A DNA stretch of 44,106 nt from Pseudomonadota bacterium (GCA_026388245.1 JAPLKD010000093.1:1-44106), one strand, 5' to 3'; positions 34,165-43,722 are shown, counted from the first letter of the stretch. Notes: generated from the letters alone by a model not told the origin. Numbers and translations are program-made.

Positions 34165-35547
34165 ATGGTTTTTCATAAAATAGAGAGAATACATTTTGTA
34201 GGTATCGGTGGTATAGGGATGAGCGGTATCGCTGAGGTCCTTCTGAACCTTGGTTTCACTGTTACAGGGTCTGATCTGAGGAAGACAGACACAACAGACA
34301 GGCTCGAAAAACTCGGGGCAAAAATACTTTTCGGACACAAAAAAGAAAACGTTCAGGATGTGGATGTGGTGGTCATATCATCGGCGGTAAAGCAGGATAA
34401 CCCTGAAATCCAAAGGGCTAAGGAATTTTTTATTCCTGTTATCCAAAGGGCTGAAATGCTTGCCGAGTTGATGAGGATGAAATTCAGCATCGCTGTGGCA
34501 GGCGCCCACGGTAAGACAACGACAACATCCATCGTCTCCACGGTTCTCGGCTATGCAGGTATGGATCCCACGTGTGTGATAGGCGGGAAATTAAACAGTC
34601 TCGGCAGTAATGCAAAGTTGGGTGACAGCCGGTATCTCGTTGCAGAGGCTGATGAAAGCGACGGTACATTCCTCCTCCTCTACCCAACTATCGCGGTGGT
34701 AACCAATATAGACATGGAGCACCTTGATTTCTACAAAGATATGAATGAAATAAAGTCTGCTTTCCTCGCATTTCTCAATAAGGTACCCTTTTACGGACTC
34801 GATATTATCTGCATCGATAACCCGAACCTTCAGGCCCTCATCCCTTATTTAAAGAGAAGGTACATGACATATGGTTTCTCGAAACAGGCCGACTTGAGGG
34901 CAAAAAACGTTGTATATGAAGGGTTTGAAACGAGATTTAAAGTCCTCTATAAAGGGGAAGACCTTGGTGAAGTGGTGGCATCCCTCCAGGGATCACATAA
35001 CGTAGCCAATGCCCTTGCTGCCTGCGGGGTTGGTATAGAACTTGACATACCATTCCAGACTATTCAGGAAGCCATGAAGACCTTCTCGGGCATACAGAGA
35101 CGGCTCGAAATAAAATGGAGCGGCGACATAACCCTCATTGACGACTACGGTCATCATCCTACCGAGATAAAGGCTACGCTTTCGGCAATACGAAACATGG
35201 GGAAGGGAAGGGTTGTTGTGGCCTTTCAGCCGCACAGGTATACAAGAACAAAGGCCCTCATGGATGAATTCATTACTTCATTCAATGAGGCTGATATCCT
35301 TATCGTCACAGAAATTTATCCTGCCTCTGAAGAAAAGATTGAAGGCATAACCGGCATGTTCCTTTCGGAGAGGATCAGGACGAGCGGTCATAAACATGTG
35401 ATCTTTGCTCCAACGAAAGAGGATGCGAGGGACCGGATTTTAGAAATTGCACGCAGCGGGGACGTGGTTGTTACCCTCGGCGCTGGTGATATTAACAAGA
35501 TATGTGAAAAGCTCAAAGAAGAATGGAAAACAAAAGCAGGAGAATAA
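34165..35547 (+). CDS. murC: UDP-MurNAc:L-alanine ligase
   Basis: The 460-residue protein shows HFVGIGGIGMSGIAEVL, the ATP loop VAGAHGKTTTTSIV, VAEADESDGTFLLL, and IDDYGHHPTEIKATL. It starts the stem peptide by adding L-alanine. The ATG at 34165 has AGAGGG 8 bases upstream. It is followed by murB after 3 bases. Confidence 0.97.
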   Translation: MVFHKIERIHFVGIGGIGMSGIAEVLLNLGFTVTGSDLRKTDTTDRLEKLGAKILFGHKKENVQDVDVVVISSAVKQDNPEIQRAKEFFIPVIQRAEMLAELMRMKFSIAVAGAHGKTTTTSIVSTVLGYAGMDPTCVIGGKLNSLGSNAKLGDSRYLVAEADESDGTFLLLYPTIAVVTNIDMEHLDFYKDMNEIKSAFLAFLNKVPFYGLDIICIDNPNLQALIPYLKRRYMTYGFSKQADLRAKNVVYEGFETRFKVLYKGEDLGEVVASLQGSHNVANALAACGVGIELDIPFQTIQEAMKTFSGIQRRLEIKWSGDITLIDDYGHHPTEIKATLSAIRNMGKGRVVVAFQPHRYTRTKALMDEFITSFNEADILIVTEIYPASEEKIEGITGMFLSERIRTSGHKHVIFAPTKEDARDRILEIARSGDVVVTLGAGDINKICEKLKEEWKTKAGE

Positions 35548-35550
35548 ACG

Positions 35551-36456
35551 GTGCAGAACCCGGGAAAATGGGGAATAAAAGGGGCGGTATTGCAGAACGT
35601 CCTTATGAAACGATACACCTCCATGAAGGTGGGCGGCCCTGTCAGCTATCTGATTTATCCGTTAAACGAAGGGGATTTGTTAAATACGATAGGGGTTTTA
35701 CAAAATGAGCATATCAAGTACCGGTTTGTTGGTAACGCTACAAACATTATTGTCAACGATAAAGGTCTTGGAGAAGCGGTGGTAAGGATAACGAGAATGC
35801 GGTCCTCTCAGCATAAAAAGGTAAAGGATGGCGCCCTTGTTGATGTTTCAGGAGGGGTTTCCCTGAAGGGGTTTATTAAAGATAATGCCCAAAAAGGGCT
35901 TGCGGGGCTTGAAAGACTTTACTGGATACCGGGTACCGTAGGCGGTGGGATTAAAATGAATGCAGGGAGTTTTGGTGCCTCTATTTCAGATGTTTTAGAG
36001 AAGGTACGCATTGTGGATAATAATGGAAAAATAACCCCTCTCGCAAAAAAGGATATATCGTTTGACTACAGGACATCACCGGTAAAACCCTCTGAATGCA
36101 TAGTGAGCGCTACCTTTTACTTGAAAAACAGAGATAAAAAGGAAATCGCCGCTGATATGGACTATGTCTATACAGAAAGAAGGAAACGACACCCCATGGA
36201 GTATCCTTCATCGGGTTCCATCTTTAAAAGCGTCAACGGGGAATCTGCATGGCAGTTTGTTGAAAAGGCGGGATTAAGGGGTTTCAGGATAGGCGATGCC
36301 TGTGTGTCGGAGAAACATACTAATTTCATTGTAAACGCAGGTCATGCAACAGCACAGGATATAAAGATGCTCATTGATACAATAAAAAAAGAGGTTTTTG
36401 AAAAAATTGGTGTTTTGCTGAGCGAAGAGGTTGAACTCTGGGGGTTTGATGAATAG
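35551..36456 (+). CDS. murB: UDP-N-acetylenolpyruvoylglucosamine reductase
   Basis: The 301-residue flavoenzyme has TSMKVGGPVSYLIYP, VGNATNIIVNDKGLG, WIPGTVGGGIKMNAGSFG, RRKRHPMEYPSSGSIFK (catalytic Ser) and the C-terminal LLSEEVELWG (catalytic Glu). Its short form fits type II MurB. It makes UDP-MurNAc with NADPH. The likely start is the GTG at 35551 with AGGAG upstream; an ATG at 35605 would leave out about 18 residues and is possible. Confidence 0.95.
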   Translation: MQNPGKWGIKGAVLQNVLMKRYTSMKVGGPVSYLIYPLNEGDLLNTIGVLQNEHIKYRFVGNATNIIVNDKGLGEAVVRITRMRSSQHKKVKDGALVDVSGGVSLKGFIKDNAQKGLAGLERLYWIPGTVGGGIKMNAGSFGASISDVLEKVRIVDNNGKITPLAKKDISFDYRTSPVKPSECIVSATFYLKNRDKKEIAADMDYVYTERRKRHPMEYPSSGSIFKSVNGESAWQFVEKAGLRGFRIGDACVSEKHTNFIVNAGHATAQDIKMLIDTIKKEVFEKIGVLLSEEVELWGFDE

Positions 36457-36543
36457 GGCAGCGCTTAGTGGAATCAAATGCCGTTTAAACCGTTTAAGCG
36501 GCTTGAACTGGTGGCTTGCATGGTGAAACGTGAACGGTAAATT

Positions 36544-37458
36544 ATGACCAAAAGCGGCAAAAACATACGGGATAAAAAGATAGGGGTTTTGATGGGCGGG
36601 AAATCCTCTGAAAGGGAGATCTCCCTGAAAAGTGGCAGTGCTGTACTCCAGAGTTTGCTGAGAAGCGGGTATAAAGCGGTGGGGATAGATGTAAACACCG
36701 ACCTTGTGGACAGGTTGCAAAAAGAAAAGGTTGAAGTGGCATTTATTGTCCTTCACGGGAAATGGGGAGAGGATGGTACTGTCCAGGGGCTTCTCGAAAT
36801 GGTTGGCATCCCCTATACAGGCTCAGGTGTCCTCGGCTCATCGATCTCACTCGACAAGGTGCTGATGAAACTTATTCTTAATGGTTTAAGGCTCCCCACT
36901 CCGGCATATGTCACCTGTGACAGTACGAAGACTCCGAAGTTCCCTGTTCCTTTTGTTGTGAAACCTGCGAACGAGGGCTCCACCATTGGTATATCCATTG
37001 TGCGCAAGAGGGGAGAGGCAGCGAAGGCCATCGAACAGGCATTGAAATATGATAAAAAGGTTTTGATCGAGAGATATATCGAAGGCAATGAGATAACGGT
37101 GGGGATAGTGAACAGAGAGATCCTCCCTGTCATCCAGGTAAAACCATTAAAAGGGTTTTATGATTTTGAGTCAAAATATACAAAGGGCATGACAGAATAT
37201 ATTGTTCCCGCCCGGATAACGAAACCTGTGGAGAAAAACGCGCGGGCTTTTGCCTCCGAAGTTTACAAGACCTTTGAGCTTTCCGGCTGTGCAAGGGTTG
37301 ACATGATTGTGGATAACGGTGTGCCTCAGGTAATAGATATTAATACATCACCGGGCATGACCGAAACGTCATTGGTGCCCAAGGCATGGGCTCATCTGGG
37401 AAAAACATTCGATGAACTTGTGGAAGAGATAGTAAAGGGGGCCTCCTTAAAGACATGA
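36544..37458 (+). CDS. ddl: D-alanine:D-alanine ligase
   Basis: The 304-residue ATP-grasp enzyme has VLMGGKSSEREISLKSG, VLHGKWGEDGTVQGLLE, YTGSGVLGSSISLDK, VVKPANEGSTIGI and DINTSPGMTETSLVP. It supplies D-Ala-D-Ala for MurF. The ATG at 36544 has little Shine-Dalgarno support; the 87-base gap before it contains low-complexity words such as AAACCGTTTAAGCGG. It overlaps ftsQ by 4 bases (ATGA). Confidence 0.96.
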   Translation: MTKSGKNIRDKKIGVLMGGKSSEREISLKSGSAVLQSLLRSGYKAVGIDVNTDLVDRLQKEKVEVAFIVLHGKWGEDGTVQGLLEMVGIPYTGSGVLGSSISLDKVLMKLILNGLRLPTPAYVTCDSTKTPKFPVPFVVKPANEGSTIGISIVRKRGEAAKAIEQALKYDKKVLIERYIEGNEITVGIVNREILPVIQVKPLKGFYDFESKYTKGMTEYIVPARITKPVEKNARAFASEVYKTFELSGCARVDMIVDNGVPQVIDINTSPGMTETSLVPKAWAHLGKTFDELVEEIVKGASLKT

Positions 37459-38156
37459 AAAAGATTCTTTCCATGTGTTTTATCATACCTGTGTGCATAC
37501 TGTCCATGTTCACACTGGTGTATATATTATCTAAAGAAGAGCCTTTCTTCTTCATAAAAAACATAAGAATAAACGGAAACGAGCAGCTAAAGGACGGGGA
37601 TATTATGGGCAGGATAACCCCCTATTTAAAAGAGAGTCTCTTTAGCGTTGATGCTTCGAAGATGCGGGAAGCCATTATTTCACACCCCTTTGTCCGGGAG
37701 GTAAGGGTAAAGAGGATTTACCCCTTTTCCATTATTATCGATGTGAAAGAAAAGAAGCCCTCCGCCCTGTGGGTAAATACCGGCGGAGAAATAAATGTTC
37801 TTGATGAAAATGGAGAGCCTTACAAGCAACTCGCAAGAAGCGACATCAGGGGAATGTTCATTATCAATGCAAAAGAGAAGACGGACGTTAAGAGCCTTTA
37901 CAGGGAAGTCAACGCCTGGTTTACTGAAGGGGTAATAAAAAAAGACGCTGTATCCGAAGTGGCATATAACGATGGAAACATCACCATTTTCGGTATGGGC
38001 GATGGGGTAGAGATCATACTCGGCAAGGAAGACCAGAAGGAACGTTTGAAAAGGGCGGTTGCCGTTCTCGAAGATGCAAAAAAAAGGGGTCTTCTCATTA
38101 AGTGTATCGATGCGAGATTCGAAAGAGGCGCAATCATCCAGGAAAGGAAGGGGTAA
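37455..38156 (+). CDS. ftsQ: FtsQ division protein
   Basis: The 233-residue protein has a short cytoplasmic start, one membrane helix (about 5-25) and a POTRA domain (about 33-105; FFIKNIRINGNEQLKDGDIM, HPFVREVRVKRIYPFSIIID), followed by a FtsQ/DivIB-like beta domain. It links FtsL/B to the divisome. Presence of a normal FtsQ, FtsA and FtsZ contrasts with the degenerate FtsI position. Confidence 0.92.
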   Translation: MKKILSMCFIIPVCILSMFTLVYILSKEEPFFFIKNIRINGNEQLKDGDIMGRITPYLKESLFSVDASKMREAIISHPFVREVRVKRIYPFSIIIDVKEKKPSALWVNTGGEINVLDENGEPYKQLARSDIRGMFIINAKEKTDVKSLYREVNAWFTEGVIKKDAVSEVAYNDGNITIFGMGDGVEIILGKEDQKERLKRAVAVLEDAKKRGLLIKCIDARFERGAIIQERKG

Positions 38157-38157
38157 G

Positions 38158-39402
38158 ATGGTGAGAGAAGACGAACTGCTGGTAGGCCTTGATGTAGGGA
38201 CTACGAAGATATGCGTTGTTGTGGGAAAAATCGCAGAAGGAAAGGTTGATATCATAGGCATTGGGTCCCATCCTTCCACAGGTTTACGAAAAGGTGTTGT
38301 TGTAAATATGGACAGCACTGTTAATTCAATCAGAAAGGCCGTTGAAGAGGCGGAATTGATGGCGGGCATAAAGATCGAATCCTGTATGGCAGGGATTGGC
38401 GGCGCCCACATTAAAAGCTTCAACAGTAACGGTGTTGTGGCCATCAAGGAAAAGGAAGTAAAACTTGACGATATCACGAGGGCAATCGATGCAGCAAAGG
38501 CAGTGGCTATCCCTGCAGACAGGGAGATTCTCCACGTTATACCTCAGGAATTCATTGTTGATGACCAGGATGGAATCAGGGACCCCATAGGGATTACCGG
38601 GGTCAGGCTCGAAGTAAAGGTACACATCGTTACAGGCAGTGTTTCATCGGCACAGAATATCATTAAATGCTGCAGACTCGGAGGGTTGTCAGTGTATGAC
38701 ATTATTCTCGGACAGCTTGCTTCGGCAGAGGCAGTATTAACGCCCGAGGAAAAAGAGATTGGCGTTGGTCTTGTCGATATCGGTGGCGGCACATGTGACC
38801 TTGCAGTATTTTTAAACGGAAGCATCAAATATACGTCTGTTTTACCCTTTGGAGGAAACAATATCACAAACGACATCGCCATAGGCCTGAGGACCCCCCT
38901 CGACGATGCGGAAAAGATCAAGAAAAAATACGGTTGTGCTTTCTCAAACATGATAGGATCCAACGAAACAATTGAGGTTCCCAGTGTTGGAGGCCGGAAA
39001 CCCAGGACTCTTCTGCGCAAGACGCTTGCAGACATAATAGAACCAAGGGTTGAAGAAATCGCATCAATGATTTACGATGAGATTAAGAAATCAGGATCAG
39101 AAAAACTCCTCGCATCAGGTGTGGTGCTCACAGGGGGATGTGCAAACCTTGAGGGTATCCCTGAACTGGCTGAAAATATTTTTAATCTGCCTACGAGGAG
39201 AGGGTCTCCCATGGGTGTCGGCGGCCTCGTGGATGTGGTGAATAACCCCATTTATGCAACAGGGGTGGGGCTTCTCATTTATGGTTTTAAAAACGTGAAG
39301 GTTAAGAAAGGGCGGTACGAAGGGAGAAAAAAGTTTAAGAAGCTGGTGGATAGTAAAAAATTACTCAACAGGATGAGGGAATGGTTTAAAGAAATCTTTT
39401 AG
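38158..39402 (+). CDS. ftsA: FtsA divisome actin-like ATPase
   Basis: The 414-residue protein has LVGLDVGTTKICVVVGKI, the IGGAHIKSFNSNGVV region of the 1C domain, VDIGGGTCDLAVF, VLTGGCANLEGI, and a C-terminal amphipathic helix (LNRMREWFKEIF) for membrane attachment. It anchors FtsZ to the membrane. I use the ATG at 38158, one base after the ftsQ stop, with AAGGGG upstream; an earlier in-frame ATG at 38059 lies inside ftsQ. Confidence 0.97.
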   Translation: MVREDELLVGLDVGTTKICVVVGKIAEGKVDIIGIGSHPSTGLRKGVVVNMDSTVNSIRKAVEEAELMAGIKIESCMAGIGGAHIKSFNSNGVVAIKEKEVKLDDITRAIDAAKAVAIPADREILHVIPQEFIVDDQDGIRDPIGITGVRLEVKVHIVTGSVSSAQNIIKCCRLGGLSVYDIILGQLASAEAVLTPEEKEIGVGLVDIGGGTCDLAVFLNGSIKYTSVLPFGGNNITNDIAIGLRTPLDDAEKIKKKYGCAFSNMIGSNETIEVPSVGGRKPRTLLRKTLADIIEPRVEEIASMIYDEIKKSGSEKLLASGVVLTGGCANLEGIPELAENIFNLPTRRGSPMGVGGLVDVVNNPIYATGVGLLIYGFKNVKVKKGRYEGRKKFKKLVDSKKLLNRMREWFKEIF

Positions 39403-39413
39403 GGAGGTGTGAG

Positions 39414-40568
39414 GTGAGCAAAATGTTTTACATGGACGAGGGTAACGGGTTTTCGGCAAAATTAAAGGTTGTTGGTGTCGGTGGTGGTGGATGTAATGCA
39501 TTAAACAATATGGTTGATGCGAACGTTCAGGGGGTGGAGTTCATCGCAATCAATACCGATATAAAGTCACTGAGCATGTGCAAGGTGCCGGTGAAAATTC
39601 AGATCGGGAGCAAACTCACCAGAGGTCTTGGTGCAGGTGCAGATCCTGAGGTTGGGAAAAAGGCGGCACAGGAGGATATTGATAAGATTAAAGAGCATTT
39701 GAACGGCTCCGATATGGTCTTTATCACATGCGGCCTCGGAGGCGGGACGGGCACAGGTGCATCTACGGTAATTTCTGAGATATCAAAGGAGCTTGGCGCC
39801 CTCACCGTGGCAATTGTTACAAAGCCCTTTGCCTTTGAGGGAAAGGACAGGATGATCCAGGCTGACAACGGTGTTGCCCAGCTCAAAACGCGGGTAGACT
39901 CGCTGATTACTATCCCGAATCAGCGACTTCTGTCTATTGGCGGTAAGCATATGACCATCATGGAGGCCTTTTTGAAGGCAGACGAGGTGCTTCTCAATGC
40001 CGTGCGGAGTATATCGGACCTTATCGTGGGTTCCGGCCATGTTGTCGTTGATTTTGCCGATGTAAAAACAATTATGAGCGAGAGGGGAATGGCCATTATG
40101 GGTATTGGTGAGTCATCCGGAGAAAGCAGGGCCCGCGAGGCTGCCCAGAAGGCCATATCGAGTCCGCTCCTCGAAGACATCTCAATCCATGGTGCAAGGG
40201 GCGTTCTGATTAACGTAACGGGAAATAAAGACATGACACTCCATGAAGTTCACGAAGCCTCATCATTAATACAGGAACAGGCGCACGAAGATGCAAAGAT
40301 CATTTGGGGACTCGTTTATGATGATGCCATGGATGATGCCATGAGGATAACGGTAATTGCCACCGGTTTTGAAGAAAGGGCTGTTGTTGATGAGGATAAG
40401 GTTCCAGATTTACGCAGAAGCGGGTTTTTCGAGGATCAGGAGGTGCCGCCTTTTATAAAGAAAAAGGTTGTCATTGATTATAAAGAGATAAAAGCAAAAA
40501 GTGACAATATTGATATCGATGACGACAGATATGATATCCCCACGTTTTTGAGAAAACAGGCAGACTGA
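39414..40568 (+). CDS. ftsZ: FtsZ tubulin-like GTPase
   Basis: The 384-residue protein has KVVGVGGGGCNALNNMV, the tubulin signature CGLGGGTGTGAS, NADxL-equivalent DNGVAQLKTRVDSL, and the conserved C-terminal peptide DIPTFLRKQAD for FtsA binding. It forms the Z-ring. The GTG at 39414 has AGGGAGG upstream; the ATG at 39423 is also possible. It is the last gene of the cluster before a terminator. Confidence 0.98.
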   Translation: MSKMFYMDEGNGFSAKLKVVGVGGGGCNALNNMVDANVQGVEFIAINTDIKSLSMCKVPVKIQIGSKLTRGLGAGADPEVGKKAAQEDIDKIKEHLNGSDMVFITCGLGGGTGTGASTVISEISKELGALTVAIVTKPFAFEGKDRMIQADNGVAQLKTRVDSLITIPNQRLLSIGGKHMTIMEAFLKADEVLLNAVRSISDLIVGSGHVVVDFADVKTIMSERGMAIMGIGESSGESRAREAAQKAISSPLLEDISIHGARGVLINVTGNKDMTLHEVHEASSLIQEQAHEDAKIIWGLVYDDAMDDAMRITVIATGFEERAVVDEDKVPDLRRSGFFEDQEVPPFIKKKVVIDYKEIKAKSDNIDIDDDRYDIPTFLRKQAD

Positions 40569-40649
40569 GGGAAGGCGGGAAGTCTGAAGGTAGGAAGCAA
40601 AGATAGAAGATGCAAAGGTAAGAAGAGCCGTGAATCGTGAAACGTAAAA

Positions 40650-40695
40650 GGGTAAAGATTTGAGAAAAATAAGGGTAAAGATTTGAGAAAAATAA
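40650..40695. repeat. Tandem 23-base duplication after ftsZ
   Basis: The unit GGGTAAAGATTTGAGAAAAA plus TAA occurs twice without gap, at 40650-40672 and 40673-40695. It is preceded by GTGAATCGTGAAACGTAAAAG, a member of the dispersed low-complexity families. Confidence 0.85.
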
Positions 40696-40703
40696 TGAAT
40701 GAG

Positions 40704-40730
40704 AAAACGGGGAAAAGCTCCCCGTTTTTT
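40704..40730 (+). terminator. Intrinsic terminator ending the dcw cluster
   Basis: AAACGGGGA pairs with TCCCCGTTT around a short AAGC loop and is followed by a T-rich run. Confidence 0.92.
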
Positions 40731-40753
40731 GTTTTTATGTTATATAGTAAGTT

Positions 40754-42376
40754 GTGCGTCACCAATCTCCAGATAAATTCAACAAGGGCGGGTTGACCCG
40801 TAGGGAACTCCTTTCCTCGGAAAAAGGAACAATTCATAAGAAATGGGGCAGCAAGGTCCCGGTATGTGTGGTCTATCCGAATACATACCACATCGGGATG
40901 TCGAATCTCGCAGTTCATATTCTTTACAGTATCCTGAATGCCATGCCGGATGTGGTATGCGAGCGGGCATTTTTCAATGAGCAGGAGGAGGTTCGTTCCA
41001 TAGAAAGCAACCGTCCTCTCTCATCCTTTGAATGTGTCTTCTTTACCGTCTCCTTTGAACTCGATTATATCAACATCGTCAATATATTGCGGTTATCTTC
41101 CATTACCCCTGCCTCAGGCCAGAGGAAAGAAAGAGAGCCCCTCATTATTGCCGGCGGTATCTGCGTGATGTCCAACCCGGAACCCATTCATAGTTTTTTC
41201 GACCTCTTTCTGATGGGGGACATTGAGGTTACCGTACCTGACTTTATGGAAAGGTATATGGCGCTAAGAGAAAAAAAACGCGGTGATGTTCTGAATGAAC
41301 TGAGCGCCTTCCCGTGGGTGTACAACCCGAAACGATTAAGTGTGCAATACGGTGATGACGGTACCATACAGACATTCATTCCGGCATCCTTTTCTGTCAC
41401 CCCCAGGCACTATAGGGGGAAACACCTCGGCGTATCTGCTGTTATCGCGGAGGAAACAGAATTTTCCAACATGTTTCTCGTGGAGGGCACACGGGGTTGT
41501 CCCTCGCAATGCCCCTTCTGTCTCCTGGGTAATACGTACAGATTCAGTTATGACAGCATCGTTCCACTTACAACCCGGGCCGACGATGTTGGTATTATCG
41601 GTGGCGGTGTTTCTTTCCATCCCTCCATAGTGAATATTGTAAAGGAATTGAAAGCTGCCGGAAAACGTGTCCACTTCCCGTCGCTTAGAATTGATGAAAC
41701 CCCCCTTTCCCTCATTGAGCTCATGGAGGATGAAATCAAAACACTCACTTTCGGCATTGAAGCAGGCACGGAAAAATTGCGCCAATCCATAGGGAAACCC
41801 CTCACAGATGAAGCACTGTTTGCAAAAATGGACAGCATCCTCGCCATAAAGCCCTTTAATCTGAAATTATACTTTATGATCGGCCTCTATGGTGAGACCC
41901 TGAGTGATATTGAAGGTATTGTAAATCTGGTTAAACATGTAAAACACATTATGGTGAAAAGAGGCGCAAAAAGGGGATTTGTGGGGAGTATTACCGTCCA
42001 TGCGAGCCCCTTTGTTCCGAAACCATCCACGCCATTCCAGTGGCTGCCCATGCAGGATATGGGAGAGCTGAAGAACAAGATAGGCTGGCTGAAGAGAGAA
42101 CTCGGGAAGGCTGATAATACATATTTTACCCACGAATCGCTGAAGTACAGCCTCCTTCAGGGCGTGCTGTCCCGGGGAGACAGAAGGTTGAACGATGTAA
42201 TCCTTCGCCTGGCCAGGGGAGAGAATTTTTCCCGGATTATGAAGGAGAGCCCTGTAAATCTAAATTTCTATGTGTTACGCGGCCGGGGGAGGGACGAAAT
42301 TTTTCCATGGGATTTCATAGCCGGCAAAACCCCGAAAAACAAACTTTATGAGAGATATATAACATCAATCCTATAA
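40754..42376 (+). CDS. B12-binding-type radical SAM protein
   Basis: The 540-residue protein has an N-terminal region like a B12-binding domain (VCVVYPNTYHIGMSNLAVHI at about 37-56, FECVFFTVSFELDYINI, and IIAGGICVMSNPEPI) and a radical SAM core with CPSQCPFC (CxxxCxxC, about 253-260). GIEAGTEKLRQSIGK is the usual strand-4 region. The substrate is unknown; related proteins act in RNA or cofactor modification. The likely start is the GTG at 40754, since it directly follows the terminator, but a later start is possible. It is a single-gene unit. Confidence 0.85.
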   Translation: MRHQSPDKFNKGGLTRRELLSSEKGTIHKKWGSKVPVCVVYPNTYHIGMSNLAVHILYSILNAMPDVVCERAFFNEQEEVRSIESNRPLSSFECVFFTVSFELDYINIVNILRLSSITPASGQRKEREPLIIAGGICVMSNPEPIHSFFDLFLMGDIEVTVPDFMERYMALREKKRGDVLNELSAFPWVYNPKRLSVQYGDDGTIQTFIPASFSVTPRHYRGKHLGVSAVIAEETEFSNMFLVEGTRGCPSQCPFCLLGNTYRFSYDSIVPLTTRADDVGIIGGGVSFHPSIVNIVKELKAAGKRVHFPSLRIDETPLSLIELMEDEIKTLTFGIEAGTEKLRQSIGKPLTDEALFAKMDSILAIKPFNLKLYFMIGLYGETLSDIEGIVNLVKHVKHIMVKRGAKRGFVGSITVHASPFVPKPSTPFQWLPMQDMGELKNKIGWLKRELGKADNTYFTHESLKYSLLQGVLSRGDRRLNDVILRLARGENFSRIMKESPVNLNFYVLRGRGRDEIFPWDFIAGKTPKNKLYERYITSIL

Positions 42377-42452
42377 CCTCTATTGGTTTTATTCACTGTA
42401 GAGCATCCTGCAAAGGACTGCTTGACACATATAACTTCATGTGCTATTACTG

Positions 42453-42570
42453 AAATAAGGGACACTCATAGCCAGATATGGCATGAAGCCCGCAGCAACC
42501 TTGCGAGGTGGAATAAAGATGAAGCCCGTGATGTTTTTGCGAGCTAATCAACTCTGGGTGTCCCTTATTT
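42453..42570. mobile_element. 118-bp MITE-like element with 16-bp terminal inverted repeats
   Basis: AAATAAGGGACACTCA at 42453-42468 is inverted as TGGGTGTCCCTTATTT at 42555-42570, with one mismatch. The interior does not code for anything; it has ATGAAGCCCG twice (about 42483 and 42520). It fits a non-autonomous element or a REP-type hairpin. Bases 42377-42452 and 42571-42670 have no gene I can see. Confidence 0.7.
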
Positions 42571-42670
42571 TACGCATTGCTTATCTTTCTCATACCTTTT
42601 AAAAGTAAACCCCGCCTATTTTGATATCTGTTCCTTGGTTTTACTGACTTTCTGGTATAATGCGTTTTTT

Positions 42671-43706
42671 GGCTTAATACTAAAAAACGGGGTCTAAAAT
42701 AGTCTCTAAATGTTATCTTATCAATATGTTACACTATAATAAACTTAAGAGGCTGAGAAATGGGTAAAAAAATTGTCCCTATTGCAGTTCAAAGAACATA
42801 AAGAAAAAAGGGTTTTATAAAAACAAGCGTCAAAGATACCAGTGCAGATCCTGTGGAAGGCAGTTTCAAAACCATCCTCATTTAAAACGATTAGAGTATA
42901 TTATTTGGAAGGAATACATATACGAGAGACAGACAATCTGTCAGTTATCGGAAAAATACAAGAAAAGCAGGGAATGGATAAGACAGCGCATACGTAATTT
43001 ACCAGCAAAGGAACATCGTCATGACCCTGAACCAATTGTTGCCATAGCCGATGTCACCTTCTTCAAAAGAAGCTTTGGTATCCTAGTTATACGTGCACCA
43101 CATTTAAAGAAGAACATATATGTCCAGGAAGTAAGGAGCGAATCCATCGATGCATACTGGCAGGGAAGGAAAGCATTGGAGAACATGGGATATGCGATGA
43201 AAGCAATTGTCCTGGATGGCAGGCCGGGAGTAAGACAGCTGTTTTCTGATATACCCGTTCAGATGTGTCACTTCCATCAGAAGCAGATCGTTACACGTTA
43301 TCTTACAAACAATCCTAAGTAGAGGCCGGCATTGAGCTTAAAAAGCTTACCTCAACCCTCTGTGATAACAACGAGAAGGATTTTGCCGCTGTCCTTGATG
43401 CTTGGCATAGACGTTGGTCATCTTTTATCAAAGAAAAGACAGCTGATCCTGTGACGGGAAGATGGCACTATACCCATAAACGACTTCGCTCTGCCTATAG
43501 AAGTCTAAGGCTGAACCTTCCTTTTCTTTTTACCTATCAAAAATATCCTGAGCTTAATATACCGAATACCACCAATTCACTTGGTGGATGTTTTGCCTAT
43601 CTCAAAGAATTGGTGAGGGTCCATCGGGGAATCAAGAGAGATCTGAAAATCAGGGTTATTGAAGAGATACTATGGAAATGAGACCCCGTTTTTTAGTATT
43701 ATACCC
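42671..43706 (+). mobile_element. Insertion sequence with zinc-ribbon (IS1249/IS256-variant-like) transposase, decayed
   Basis: A 21-base perfect inverted repeat bounds the element (42675-42695 and 43681-43701; core TACTAAAAAACGGGGTCT), with weaker matching for about five more bases outward. The inside carries one transposase frame, now broken. Target-site duplications are not obvious. Confidence 0.82.
42760..43681 (+). pseudogene. Transposase (zinc-ribbon type), broken by two frame disruptions
   Basis: Reading across two shifts gives CPYC...CRSCGRQFQNHPH (zinc ribbon), IVAIADVTFFKRSFG, VLDGRPGVRQLF, QMCHFHQKQIVTRYLTNNPK and, in another frame, YTHKRLRSAYRSLRLNLPFL, IPNTTNSLGGCFAYLK. This pattern matches the variant zinc-binding transposases grouped near IS1249/IS256. 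The first break is at the A7 run after ATGGGT (42766-42772), where a -1 shift restores the frame. The second is near 43320, where one base is missing and a TAG results. The last frame ends at 43681. Confidence 0.8.
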
Positions 43707-43722
43707 AAGAAAGCAATAAACC

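Noticed and set aside
36457-36543. Small gene or RNA between murB and ddl
   Set aside because: It has only low-complexity palindromic words and no ribosome-binding site or terminator; probably more dispersed repeat.
38059-38157. Earlier start for FtsA
   Set aside because: It is inside ftsQ and unlike FtsA; the ATG at 38158 is well placed.
2803-40700. CRISPR array among the short repeats
   Set aside because: The repeated words are degenerate, lack constant spacing and unique spacers, and no cas genes are present.
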